This document shows, in pieces, positions 56,699 through 63,730 of a DNA stretch of 64,000 nt. The stretch covers positions 62,001 to 126,000 of IMG/VR virus record IMGVR_UViG_3300020057_000496. One strand, given 5' to 3'. The notes under the pieces are model-generated. The model had not been told where the DNA came from and ran no database searches. It saw nothing but the letters and a program-made list of their open reading frames with translations. Within the stretch, counting starts at the first letter, position 1. Each line of letters opens with the position of its first letter. The stretch is from a virus. Both the position numbers and the translations under genes were made by a program.

Positions 56699-57102
56699 GT
56701 ACGGCGCGCGATAAGTTAGTAGCGGAACTGGTACGGGACTGCCTAGCCGCCGGAATCGCGCCAGAGGAGACGGGTGAGGGCCTGGATACAGGGCGAATAC
56801 ACCGCAACGGGCTTCGTCGCGGCATCGTCGAGTGGTTGCGGTGGTACGACCTGGACTCAATTCTTGTCGAGTTGCCAGAGTCAGAGTCGTTGTGTGCGCC
56901 AACTGGTCACGGCTGGTGGTGGGCGCGACGCAGAACCAGTGCTCAATGGGCGGCCGTTAAGGTCTTCGTGATTAGCGATGAGACCGCCACGGAGAAGTGG
57001 ACAGTCCTGGAAGTTGGTGACAATCACGGTTATTCGTTGCACCACTATAACGCCTGGCTGCCGCTCGCCCAGCCAGTGAAGTCGAAGGATACGCCCAAGT
57101 GA
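56695..57102 (+). CDS. Hypothetical 135-residue protein
   Basis: From GTG 56695, overlapping the previous stop (GTGA). Pattern MSTARDKLVAELVRDCLAAG... and GHGWWWARRRTSAQWAAVKVFVI. It ends KSKDTPK, where the AAGGATACGCCCAAGTG sequence that encodes the tail is also the ribosome-binding site and start of the next gene. Confidence 0.55.
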   Translation: MSTARDKLVAELVRDCLAAGIAPEETGEGLDTGRIHRNGLRRGIVEWLRWYDLDSILVELPESESLCAPTGHGWWWARRRTSAQWAAVKVFVISDETATEKWTVLEVGDNHGYSLHHYNAWLPLAQPVKSKDTPK

Positions 57103-57278
57103 GGAAAATGCGGCCGCTTGCAAGTTGCGTCAATGGTTGCCAAGCCGTGCCGCAACTTCCATCGCTCGTGCTTTGCGCGTCGTGCCTGGCAGGCTTGACG
57201 CGCAAGTTCAACGCATTAGCGGATTTGTTTGCGGCCAGGGGTCGCGCGCTAGCGAAGCCGAAGGAGATTTCCAAGTGA
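57099..57278 (+). CDS. Small cysteine-rich protein
   Basis: 59 residues from GTG 57099 (or ATG 57108): MRKMRPLASCVNGCQAVPQLPSLVLCASCLAGL..., giving CxxxC and CxxC. GTGA overlaps on both sides couple it to both neighbours. Confidence 0.5.
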   Translation: MRKMRPLASCVNGCQAVPQLPSLVLCASCLAGLTRKFNALADLFAARGRALAKPKEISK

Positions 57279-57526
57279 GCACGACCGACGACCTGCTGCG
57301 CGCCGTCGCGATTCGCATCATGAACGAGTGCTACCTTGCCTTGCGATCGGGTTCGAGTTGTCGGACCCCCGACATGCAGGCGTGGCAGCGCATCACCGAG
57401 CGCGTCGGGAACCACCTCGAAGCCTTGATCGAGGACGTCAAGGCCGAGCGTGCCTTCTGGGGCTTGCCATCTGGCGATTGCGCCGCGCTCGACAAGGCTG
57501 CGGAGCCGAAGGATACGCCAAAGTGA
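57275..57526 (+). CDS. DELLRAV-module protein 1
   Basis: 83 residues from GTG 57275: MSTTDDLLRAVAIRIMNECYLALRSG..., ending EPKDTPK. The N-terminal module is shared with genes at 57523, 57820 and 61312; the C-terminal part is different in each. AAGGAG precedes the start. Confidence 0.6.
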   Translation: MSTTDDLLRAVAIRIMNECYLALRSGSSCRTPDMQAWQRITERVGNHLEALIEDVKAERAFWGLPSGDCAALDKAAEPKDTPK

Positions 57527-57804
57527 GCACACGCGATGAACTGCTGCGCGCCGTCGGGGAGGCGGTGCGCGATAAGTGTCGCGTCGCCAAGGGTGACGCA
57601 TACGGGGTCGGAAACTCCGATCTCGACGCTATTATCGCCCGCGTCAAGTCAGAATACGCCCAGCGCGAGCCAGATAGCGCGAGCGAGGTGGTTTCGCTTC
57701 GTGCAGAGGTGGCACGCTTGAAAGCAGACGTGCGGGCAGCGCGGGAGTTAAGCGCCGAGATCCGAGTTATTCGCCGCGCTCGACAAGACTGCGGCCGGGG
57801 ATAA
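57523..57804 (+). CDS. DELLRAV-module protein 2
   Basis: 93 residues from GTG 57523: MSTRDELLRAVGEAVRDKCR, then NSDLDAIIARVKSEYAQ and a helix-rich end (VVSLRAEVARLKADVRAARELSAE). The first 60 bp are identical to those of the gene at 57820. Confidence 0.6.
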   Translation: MSTRDELLRAVGEAVRDKCRVAKGDAYGVGNSDLDAIIARVKSEYAQREPDSASEVVSLRAEVARLKADVRAARELSAEIRVIRRARQDCGRG

Positions 57805-57819
57805 AAAGGAGACGCCCAA

Positions 57820-58263
57820 GTGAGCACACGCGATGAACTGCTGCGCGCCGTCGGGGAGGCGGTGCGCGATAAGTGTCGCTTCTGGTCTGGCTTTCCAGCG
57901 GCCACGAAGGCTGAACCCCACGGCGTCGTTTCTCACGAGGCTAGAAGTGCCGACGTCACAGGATCGGCGCCGAGCCCCGTGGTGGCGACCACGGCGACTG
58001 AGAAGGACGATGCCATGCCGCCTCCGAACTACGAGCGTCGGCTCACATACCGATTCCTCACGCTGCCATTCCGCCACCAGATAACCGTCGCCAAGAACCT
58101 CGACGTACTCACCGACGCCGATCGGGCGCTCAGCGACGGGGCGCTCTTGCGTGTCCTGTTCAAGCGTGCCGCCGAAAAGAGCCTCCTCGGGAAGCTCTGG
58201 GCCGAGACGGAGAAGCTTCACGACGATCCGGCGGACTTCAACCCTTTCGAAACCTCAAAGTAG
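57820..58263 (+). CDS. DELLRAV-module protein 3 with second domain
   Basis: 147 residues from GTG 57820: the same 20 N-terminal residues, then an unrelated part: RLTYRFLTLPFRHQITVAKNLDVL, ALLRVLFKRAAEKSLLGKLWAE. The latter looks like a small helical domain of unknown type. AAGGAG lies upstream, as in the other members. Confidence 0.6.
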   Translation: MSTRDELLRAVGEAVRDKCRFWSGFPAATKAEPHGVVSHEARSADVTGSAPSPVVATTATEKDDAMPPPNYERRLTYRFLTLPFRHQITVAKNLDVLTDADRALSDGALLRVLFKRAAEKSLLGKLWAETEKLHDDPADFNPFETSK

Positions 58264-58357
58264 ACGGGAGCAGAGCACATGCACAAGAACTTTGGCGAAC
58301 GGTATCGGCAAGTCTCGATCCGCCGCTGATGATCTGGCGGAGGAGCAAGGTGCCCGA

Positions 58358-58431
58358 GTAACGTCTTCCCCGGCCTAAAGGCTGGGGCTTTCCGGACTGA
58401 AGTCCGGGGTCTCCGCCGAGAGGATTTCAGA
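58358..58431 (+). mobile_element. Orphan IS right-end-like element
   Basis: GTAACGTCTTCCCCGGCC, TAAAGG-CTGGGGC hairpin, then GACTGAAGTCCGGGG and CTCCGCCGAGAGGATTTC. It is the close sister of the element at 14337-14421 that truncates the McrB-like gene. A 16-codon open frame (58279-58329) and 30 bp precede it; no gene is lost that I can see. Confidence 0.5.
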
Positions 58432-59249
58432 TGATCACAATTGAAGAACTGCAGAAGGTCGTGGATGACAACTTCGGCGGCGTACTCACGGCTGGGGGTC
58501 AGCACTCCAATACCAGGGGCAAGGCCTGCGTCTGGGAGGCGTACAACTTCGCCGAGGGTGATTACTGGGGAGACCAGTGCCCTGATTGTGTCGAGCCGGA
58601 TCTATACCGGCTCCTGATCAAACTGAACGACTCGCGTCACTGGGCGAACGACACAGAGAGCGCGGAAGTGTTGTTGCCCGCCGTGGTCCGCTCCCTCGGG
58701 ACGCGAGGCGATGTCGAGGCACGGCGGATGCGGTCGTTCCGGTTGGCCGACGTGGCTGTCCGCGTGATCGCAGCGGATGCGCTAGACTCAGCGAAGCTGC
58801 CCGAGTTGGCTAGCCAGCTACGCGCGCTCGTGCCGATCACGGACGTGGCAACGGCCCTGGCTGCTCGCGACAAGTGTTGGGACGTGAGCACCGCCGACAC
58901 CGACACCGACACCGCCGCCGACACCGCCGCCGACACCGCCGCCGACACCGCCGCCGCCATCGTCAACACCGCCGCAGCCGCCACCGTCGACGCCGCCGCA
59001 GCCGGGCACGGCGCCGGCGGCGCCGCCGGCGCAGCCACTTTAGCCGGCGCCGTGCCCGACGCCGCCGCAGCCGGGCACGGCGGCGGCGGCGGCGCCGCCG
59101 CCGCAGCCACTTTAGCCGGCGCCGTGCCCGGCGGCGTCGTCGCCGTCGCCGCAGCCGCCTCCGCCGCCAGGCACGGCGCGTGGCGATCGTACGTCGACGC
59201 GATACTCGTCGCGGCCGGGCTCGCTGGCGAGAAGGGAGCTTGGGCGTGA
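58431..59249 (+). CDS. Unknown protein with Ala-rich repeat tail
   Basis: 272 residues. The first 150 (MITIEELQKVVDDNFGGVLTAGGQHSNTRGKACVWEAYNFAEGD...ALAARDKCWD) look like a normal globular protein. Residues 150-250 are built from low-complexity repeats (DTAADTAADTAA, AAAAGHG, AATLAGAVP) encoded by GCCGCCGAC-like minisatellites, prone to length change. The end (RSYVDAILVAAGLAGEKGAW) is again ordinary. Confidence 0.6.
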   Translation: MITIEELQKVVDDNFGGVLTAGGQHSNTRGKACVWEAYNFAEGDYWGDQCPDCVEPDLYRLLIKLNDSRHWANDTESAEVLLPAVVRSLGTRGDVEARRMRSFRLADVAVRVIAADALDSAKLPELASQLRALVPITDVATALAARDKCWDVSTADTDTDTAADTAADTAADTAAAIVNTAAAATVDAAAAGHGAGGAAGAATLAGAVPDAAAAGHGGGGGAAAAATLAGAVPGGVVAVAAAASAARHGAWRSYVDAILVAAGLAGEKGAWA

Positions 59250-59647
59250 GGGACTGGTGCGACGATCCGAGCCGCGAGAGGCGCGATGGCGCACGCGCCG
59301 CTGAGCGTGGGTACGTATCGCACGATGAACGCGAAAAGCTCCGCGACTATGAGGACGAATGCGCGCGGCACTTCCGGGAGGGGTATCGCACTGAAGAGCG
59401 TCGCCAGCAGTATCGCGAGGAAGAGCGCGCAGAGGAAGCTCGCCTTGAGCGTGCAGCATTCGAGCGCCGCGAGATAGCTCGCGGCGAGGCGGACGCGTAC
59501 GAAGGCCGCAGGCAGGAAGAACAGGAAGAGGAGCAAGCCGGGCCGGATGCCGCGATGTGCGACGAATGCGGTCGCAAGACGCGGCACCAGCTCACTGGCG
59601 AATGTACGGCGTGTGGCTCGATACTGGATCCGAAGGGGACGCCATGA
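59246..59647 (+). CDS. Charged coiled-coil protein with zinc ribbon
   Basis: 133 residues from GTG 59246 (GTGA overlap): MRDWCDDPSRERRDG..., a long Arg/Glu-rich helix, then MCDECGRKTRHQLTGECTACG, a CxxC...CxxC zinc ribbon. Function unknown. Confidence 0.55.
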   Translation: MRDWCDDPSRERRDGARAAERGYVSHDEREKLRDYEDECARHFREGYRTEERRQQYREEERAEEARLERAAFERREIARGEADAYEGRRQEEQEEEQAGPDAAMCDECGRKTRHQLTGECTACGSILDPKGTP

Positions 59648-59835
59648 TGGACACGAGCAGCTGGCTGCTGGTCGAGACGTGGCTCTCTCTGGGGCTGCGG
59701 ATCGAGTGGTCACATGCGTGGGACGACGACAAGGATAAGGACGAGACGAGGGAGAAACGTGATCACAATACGTGCAGAGGTGGCGCGTTGGCGAGGCACG
59801 GCCGCGAACGAGATGATCACCGACGCTCGTCGTGA
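59644..59835 (+). CDS. Hypothetical small protein
   Basis: 63 residues from ATG 59644: MMDTSSWLLVETWLSLGLRIEWSHAWDDDKDKDETREKRDHN..., tail very charged. It overlaps the next gene by 77 bp, so the true end or start of one of them may differ. Confidence 0.4.
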   Translation: MMDTSSWLLVETWLSLGLRIEWSHAWDDDKDKDETREKRDHNTCRGGALARHGRERDDHRRSS

Positions 59836-59965
59836 GGTGTTCGAAGAGTGCGCTGAGATCGCGGAGGCAGACGAGCCGCGTTCGCTGGCTGATTCCTCGA
59901 CTCGGATGGCCCCGCGCCGTATCGCTGCCGCTATCCGCGCCAGTGCGCAGAAAGGGACCTTATGA
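59759..59965 (+). CDS. Hypothetical small helical protein
   Basis: 68 residues from GTG 59759: MITIRAEVARWRGTAANEMITDARREVFEECAEIAEADEPRS... Likely a two-helix protein. Its stop overlaps the next ATG (ATGA). Confidence 0.5.
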   Translation: MITIRAEVARWRGTAANEMITDARREVFEECAEIAEADEPRSLADSSTRMAPRRIAAAIRASAQKGTL

Positions 59966-60303
59966 GCGAGCGGTGTCACGTTAAGCAGTGCCCAACGTGT
60001 CCGTGGCGAGTAGACTGTGACCCCGAACAGGACATTCCGAACGGCTACAGTGTCGAGTTACATTTAAAGCTGCGCGGCACCATCAACGAAGGGCTCGCAT
60101 CCTTATTCCCTCGCGGCGGCATGCGTATCATGGCGTGCCATCACTCCAAGCCCGGTGAGGAGTTTGCCTGCGCCGGTTGGCTCTACAATCAGATCGGTGT
60201 GGGGAATAACCTTGGCGTGCGGATGGCCGCTGCTCGTGGCGATTTACCTGTGCCCGAGATCGGCGGCGAGCAACACGAGAGATTCGAGGACACGTTACCA
60301 TGA
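59962..60303 (+). CDS. DUF6283-like cysteine protein
   Basis: 113 residues. CPTCPWRVDCDPEQDIPNGY, MACHHSKPGEEFACAGWLYN and NNLGVRMAAARGDLPV follow the conserved CxxCPWR...ACH...CaGW pattern of this family, found in phages and actinobacteria; function unknown, metal binding likely. Confidence 0.7.
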   Translation: MSERCHVKQCPTCPWRVDCDPEQDIPNGYSVELHLKLRGTINEGLASLFPRGGMRIMACHHSKPGEEFACAGWLYNQIGVGNNLGVRMAAARGDLPVPEIGGEQHERFEDTLP

Positions 60304-60668
60304 GTGCCAAGCGGAAGCTTCCTAGTGTTCCACCAACGGTTGAACCAGCCGGGTGCGTCCCTCGTTCATCACTAACGGGTTACGATCCTGGCCCGATTCA
60401 ACTGGTCCCGACCGCTAACTATCCGCTCACTCACCGAGAGATCGACGTGATCGAGGTAACACACTCGCGCGATATTCAATTCCCCTACGTGCGGGAACTG
60501 TGCGCGATGGCGCGACGCGCGATTGGGGATCAGGGTGTGCTCCATATGGCCGTCGTGCGCCTCGGTGGCGAAGTGGAGGGGCGACCGACTGGACGACATA
60601 ACTTCCTGCAGCGCATCGATGAGCTGAGGGAGCTGGAGAGGCGTTTGGCCAGGCGTGATCCTAGATGA
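60300..60668 (+). CDS. Hypothetical 122-residue protein
   Basis: MSAKRKLPSVPPTVEPAGCVPRSS..., then a helical C-terminal part (HNFLQRIDELRELERRLARRDPR). ATGA overlap with the upstream gene. Unknown. Confidence 0.55.
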   Translation: MSAKRKLPSVPPTVEPAGCVPRSSLTGYDPGPIQLVPTANYPLTHREIDVIEVTHSRDIQFPYVRELCAMARRAIGDQGVLHMAVVRLGGEVEGRPTGRHNFLQRIDELRELERRLARRDPR

Positions 60669-60696
60669 ACGAGACTTAGTTAAAGGAGTTTTACAA

Positions 60697-60993
60697 ATGA
60701 AGAAAGTTTTACTTTGTGGACTACTGGTCGTGGTGAGTTTTTCGCTCGTCGTTGTATTTACTCGTGGCGAAGCCGACTGCGAGGGGGAGATCGAAACGGA
60801 CATCGATGGCAGAATTTGTGTCACCGAGACGAGTCCGGACGGCGGAGCGCTCCATATTAAACAAGCCGATCTACCCAGTGTGGGGCCTCACGGGGGACTC
60901 GTCGGGGCGGACGGTCAACACGGGTTAGTCCCGGCGGTGTCGGCCCGAAGACTGGACATTGAACACAGAAGCGAGACAACCAGTGAACACTAG
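60697..60993 (+). CDS. Small exported or membrane-anchored protein
   Basis: 98 residues from ATG 60697 (AAAGGAG upstream): MKKVLLCGLLVVVSFSLVVVFTRGEADCEGEIETDIDGRICVTE... A signal anchor of about 20 residues is followed by two cysteines and a polar tail. Not recognised. Confidence 0.55.
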   Translation: MKKVLLCGLLVVVSFSLVVVFTRGEADCEGEIETDIDGRICVTETSPDGGALHIKQADLPSVGPHGGLVGADGQHGLVPAVSARRLDIEHRSETTSEH

Positions 60994-61031
60994 GTGGTGC
61001 CTTCAGCGCGAGTACGAGAGGAGGAATCACG

Positions 61032-61319
61032 ATGAGTAGCGCGGAGTTAAAGAAACGTACGTGGCGCTACCTGCAGGCGCCGTCGGTTTACGAAATGGCC
61101 CCATGCGCGTGCGGGAACGTCGATACGCAATGGTCCGAGTACGAGAAGCACCTGTGGTGCAATCGCTGTGAGATCGACTTTGTCCCCGAGCACGCCGGAA
61201 TCTTCGATGGCCCGATTCCAGTTAATATCAGTCGTCTACTTGGTATTTCGTTCGATCGCATCGACCTCGCCACGGGTACGATCGAGCCGTTCATGCTGGA
61301 GGAGTCGGCCGATGTTTGA
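61032..61319 (+). CDS. Zinc-ribbon protein, conserved phage type
   Basis: 95 residues: CACGNVDTQWSEYEKHLWCNRCEIDFVPEHAGIFDGPIP. Cys pairs form a likely zinc ribbon; similar proteins occur among phage hypotheticals. Overlaps the next gene by 8 bp. Confidence 0.6.
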   Translation: MSSAELKKRTWRYLQAPSVYEMAPCACGNVDTQWSEYEKHLWCNRCEIDFVPEHAGIFDGPIPVNISRLLGISFDRIDLATGTIEPFMLEESADV

Positions 61320-61638
61320 CACAACCGACGAGCTGTTGCGCGCCGTCGCTGAAGCGGTTCTCGAACGCTGTACGGATTTTACCGACCAAAACTCGTGTGC
61401 GTACGTTGTTGGCTTAGAACTCGACGCCATCATTGTTAGGTGCACGTCAGAGCACACTCCAGAGTGGCATGGTGGGGGCGACAGGCTCGCCGCCGCCCGC
61501 GCGGAGGGTAGGGCCGAGGGTACTCGCGGCGCGTACGAGAACGCTGCCATGATCGCGGAGGAGAACCCACGCGGCTACGGTGAGTTCATCGCTGTTCTGA
61601 TCCGCCGTGCCCGAGCGCAAATTAAGGCGTCGTGCTGA
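61312..61638 (+). CDS. DELLRAV-module protein 4
   Basis: 108 residues from ATG 61312: MFDTTDELLRAVAEAVLERCTDFTDQNSC..., LELDAIIVRCTSE, ending in a helix (RAEGRAEGTRGAYENAAMIAEENP). Amino-acid similarity to the 57 kb trio is clear; DNA identity is lower. Confidence 0.6.
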   Translation: MFDTTDELLRAVAEAVLERCTDFTDQNSCAYVVGLELDAIIVRCTSEHTPEWHGGGDRLAAARAEGRAEGTRGAYENAAMIAEENPRGYGEFIAVLIRRARAQIKASC

Positions 61639-61844
61639 CCGTCAATAAAGCAAAGTGCCGGAAGTGCCAGCAGGTGCTTGAGTCGAAGCATTTGACTGAG
61701 GTGCTTAAATGTAAGTGCGGAGCACTCGGGGTTTCTGGTGGTATCGGGAAGGCCGGGCACATTCACCGCATAGGCAACAGCGAAGATTGCGAGGAAATGA
61801 GTGAATACGAACGCAAAACCAAACCACTCCAATGGCCGTGGTAA
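61632..61844 (+). CDS. Small zinc-ribbon protein (DUF7695-like)
   Basis: 70 residues from GTG 61632: CRKCQQVLESKHLTEVLKCKCGALGVSGG has the CxxC...CxCG pattern of this phage family. Unknown function. Confidence 0.6.
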   Translation: MLTVNKAKCRKCQQVLESKHLTEVLKCKCGALGVSGGIGKAGHIHRIGNSEDCEEMSEYERKTKPLQWPW

Positions 61845-62094
61845 GCAAAAGCCCAGACCAGTTCGAGTCAGCACCGGGCTCAAGAAGGAATGGCTTGAGG
61901 CGAGCAAGGAGTACCGGCGACTGGAGAATGGTGCCTGGATACCGGCCGGGTTTATGCTGGTGGTCGTAGACCGCGAGTCGCGCGAGGACTACCCGGTCTA
62001 TGCCGAGAAACAGCGTGATGTCAAGAGACTACAAATCGAGCTTGAGGGGAAACAGCAGACGGTCAGGGGCGTGGTCGAATGCCTAGATCAGTAA
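61801..62094 (+). CDS. Hypothetical 97-residue protein
   Basis: From GTG 61801, overlapping the previous gene by 44 bp: basic N-terminus, then EWLEASKEYRRLENGAWIPAGFMLVVVDRESREDYPVY. Unknown. Confidence 0.5.
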   Translation: MNTNAKPNHSNGRGKQKPRPVRVSTGLKKEWLEASKEYRRLENGAWIPAGFMLVVVDRESREDYPVYAEKQRDVKRLQIELEGKQQTVRGVVECLDQ

Positions 62095-62258
62095 AGAGAC
62101 GCGAGGACGGATCAGTCGTTATAAGGCTCAACGGGAGAATGGTGGTCTTCGAGAAATTGTGCTTGGATGAGGCAAAAAAAGCAGATGCTACAGGGAGGGG
62201 CCGGGCAGTAATCAACCCCGCCCTAAAGGACGGGATTTCCGCCCCGGAGAATCGATGA
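62079..62258 (+). CDS. Small protein ending in IS-derived sequence
   Basis: 59 residues from ATG 62079: MPRSVKRREDGSVVIRLNGRMVVFEKLCLDEAKKADATGRGRAV, then INPALKDGISAPENR. The last 15 residues are translated from the IS right-end-like hairpin at 62208-62261, so the gene was truncated and given a new end and stop (TGA overlapping the macro-domain ATG). Confidence 0.5.
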   Translation: MPRSVKRREDGSVVIRLNGRMVVFEKLCLDEAKKADATGRGRAVINPALKDGISAPENR

Positions 62259-62261
62259 TTC
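62208..62261 (+). mobile_element. Orphan IS right-end-like element
   Basis: AATCAACCCCGCCCTAAAGG, ACGGGATTTCCGCCCCGG, AGAATCGATGATTC. Its reverse complement matches 55119-55161 and resembles the tnpB right end. No tnpB nearby. Confidence 0.5.
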
Positions 62262-62740
62262 GTTATGTCAACGGGGATGCGACCTACCCAGTGGGCACTG
62301 GGTCCCGTGTAATAATACATGTAGTAAACGATTCGGGGGGTTGGGGGCGTGGCTTTGTTAGGGCCGTGACAATGCGCTGGCTGCACGTCGAGAAGGCTTA
62401 CCGGGAATGGGCCAAGGCAACGAATCCGGACGTCCCGTTCGAACTAGGCAGTGTCCAGTACGTGGCGGTCGGGCAGGATCTGTGGGTCGCTAACATGGTA
62501 GGACAGCACAACGTAGTCTGGGACGACGGGGTGCCACCTGTGCGCTACGGGGCCATTCGGACGGCCCTGGCTGACGTTGCAGCCTTCGTGCGCCCACTCG
62601 CAGCGACGGTCCATGCGCCCAGGTTCGGTGCTAGTCTTGCCGGTGGCTCATGGCGCGAAATCGAAAAGCTAATCCTGGAAGAACTGGCCGATACCGACGT
62701 TACTATCTACGACATGCCTGGCGGGAAGTACAATCCTTAA
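62255..62740 (+). CDS. Macro-domain protein (ADP-ribose hydrolase-like)
   Basis: 161 residues. MIRYVNGDATYPVGTGSRVIIHVVNDSGGWGRGFVRAV is the macro fold's ADP-ribose-binding loop in the OARD1/TARG1-like form, with VHAPRFGASLAGGSWREIEKLILEEL closing the site. Likely removes ADP-ribose from targets, which could undo host ADP-ribosylating defences. Confidence 0.85.
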   Translation: MIRYVNGDATYPVGTGSRVIIHVVNDSGGWGRGFVRAVTMRWLHVEKAYREWAKATNPDVPFELGSVQYVAVGQDLWVANMVGQHNVVWDDGVPPVRYGAIRTALADVAAFVRPLAATVHAPRFGASLAGGSWREIEKLILEELADTDVTIYDMPGGKYNP

Positions 62741-62763
62741 AGCCAGAGCGGCCGGAGGGACGA

Positions 62764-62955
62764 ATGAATTTGCTTCAGCAAGTATATCTAGCGGCATACA
62801 TGGGCCACTTAGGAGTAAACGCCGGGCAGGACCGGCACCTGTTGTCCTATCCGTACACCCGCCGAGAAGCTCGCGACTACGCCGACTGGGTACTTCTGGA
62901 CGTTACGTTAATTAACCGCCTACGAGAACTAGGAGACCCCGAGCCGCCACTTTAA
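62764..62955 (+). CDS. Hypothetical 63-residue protein
   Basis: MNLLQQVYLAAYMGHLGVNAGQDRHLLSYPYTRREARDYADWVLLDVT... No known domain. It ends just before a strong terminator. The frame extends upstream without an ATG of its own. Confidence 0.5.
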   Translation: MNLLQQVYLAAYMGHLGVNAGQDRHLLSYPYTRREARDYADWVLLDVTLINRLRELGDPEPPL

Positions 62956-62970
62956 TATTACGCCGCCCAC

Positions 62971-63001
62971 GAGCCGCGCCTGACGGTGCGGCTCTTTTTT
63001 T
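62971..63001 (+). terminator. Rho-independent terminator
   Basis: GAGCCGC (62971-62977) pairs with GCGGCTC (62988-62994) and is followed by eight T residues. It separates the accessory operon from the RRM and terminase genes. Confidence 0.85.
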
Positions 63002-63047
63002 TGCTCAATGTCAAGCATAAATATGGAGTTAAGATTTCGACTCCGAA

Positions 63048-63087
63048 TTGCTTCTTCTTTCGTCCGACTGGCACAATGAGAATTGTG
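63048..63087 (+). promoter_or_regulatory. Putative promoter with operator
   Basis: TTGCTT (63048-63053), an 18-bp gap and CACAAT (63072-63077). CACAAT-GAGA-ATTGTG (63072-63087) is a perfect inverted repeat over the -10 box, so a repressor could block it. It would drive the RRM and terminase genes. Confidence 0.4.
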
Positions 63088-63119
63088 TTTTATTCTAGGA
63101 GACAGAAGGAGAAGTAGAA

Positions 63120-63410
63120 ATGCCAGTAGTTCGTTTGTTCGTAACTAATTTATCGTATGAGGCGGAAGAGGGGGAGTTAAGAGAGCTGTTCAGGCAAATC
63201 GGCAAGCCTACGATCATCAACATCATGCATGACCGTAAGACAGGCAACCCGCGTGGATTTGCTTTCGTAACGCTCGATACGCTGAGTGCTCCAGAGGACT
63301 GCTGGCGTGCCGTCATCCAGGGCGAGATGATCAGGGGTCGCCCGATTCATGTCGATTTCGCAATTCCCAAGGGGAAGCCAATTCAGGGGAATGATGTCGG
63401 CCGGACCTAA
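63120..63410 (+). CDS. RRM-domain RNA-binding protein
   Basis: 96 residues, a single RNA-recognition motif: RNP2 RLFVTNLSY and RNP1 GNPRGFAFVTL. Small RRM proteins are rare in phages and known in cyanobacteria and some proteobacteria. A role in mRNA or sRNA control is possible. AGAAGGAGAAG precedes the ATG. Confidence 0.85.
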   Translation: MPVVRLFVTNLSYEAEEGELRELFRQIGKPTIINIMHDRKTGNPRGFAFVTLDTLSAPEDCWRAVIQGEMIRGRPIHVDFAIPKGKPIQGNDVGRT

Positions 63411-63730
63411 TGGCGCGCAAGTCCGACATAGATAAATCCGTATCTGACAAGCTCGACGAACACTTACTGGAAGCCCTCGATGAGCTGAAGAAGATCGTCA
63501 CGGACGCACGTCACCCGGAGCACAAGCGTCACTATTTCGAGGCGCTGCGCTTGATCATGAGGCATTGTGCGCCTGTCCGTAAGGAAATGGGTCCACCTGA
63601 CCCTGGGCTAACTCTCCAGATCGGAGCGCTCTTTCCAGGTACCCAGTCCGAGCCTCGTTGTGAAATTGACGTAACTCCGTCAAGCATAGAAGAATCAGAA
63701 GAACCGGATGTCGATCCAGAACTACCTTAA
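63410..63730 (+). CDS. Possible terminase small subunit
   Basis: 106 residues, helical N-terminal half (MARKSDIDKSVSDKLDEHLLEALDELKKIVTDARHPEHKRHYFEALRLIMRHC) and acidic C-terminus. It overlaps the terminase large gene and is its likely partner by position alone; the sequence itself shows no diagnostic motif. Confidence 0.45.
   Translation: MARKSDIDKSVSDKLDEHLLEALDELKKIVTDARHPEHKRHYFEALRLIMRHCAPVRKEMGPPDPGLTLQIGALFPGTQSEPRCEIDVTPSSIEESEEPDVDPELP

Noticed and set aside
58874-59245. Arg/His-rich frame in front of the zinc-ribbon gene
   Set aside because: It is the shifted reading of the GCC-repeat in the 58431 gene (RRHRRRHRRR); only the part after GTG 59246 is credible.
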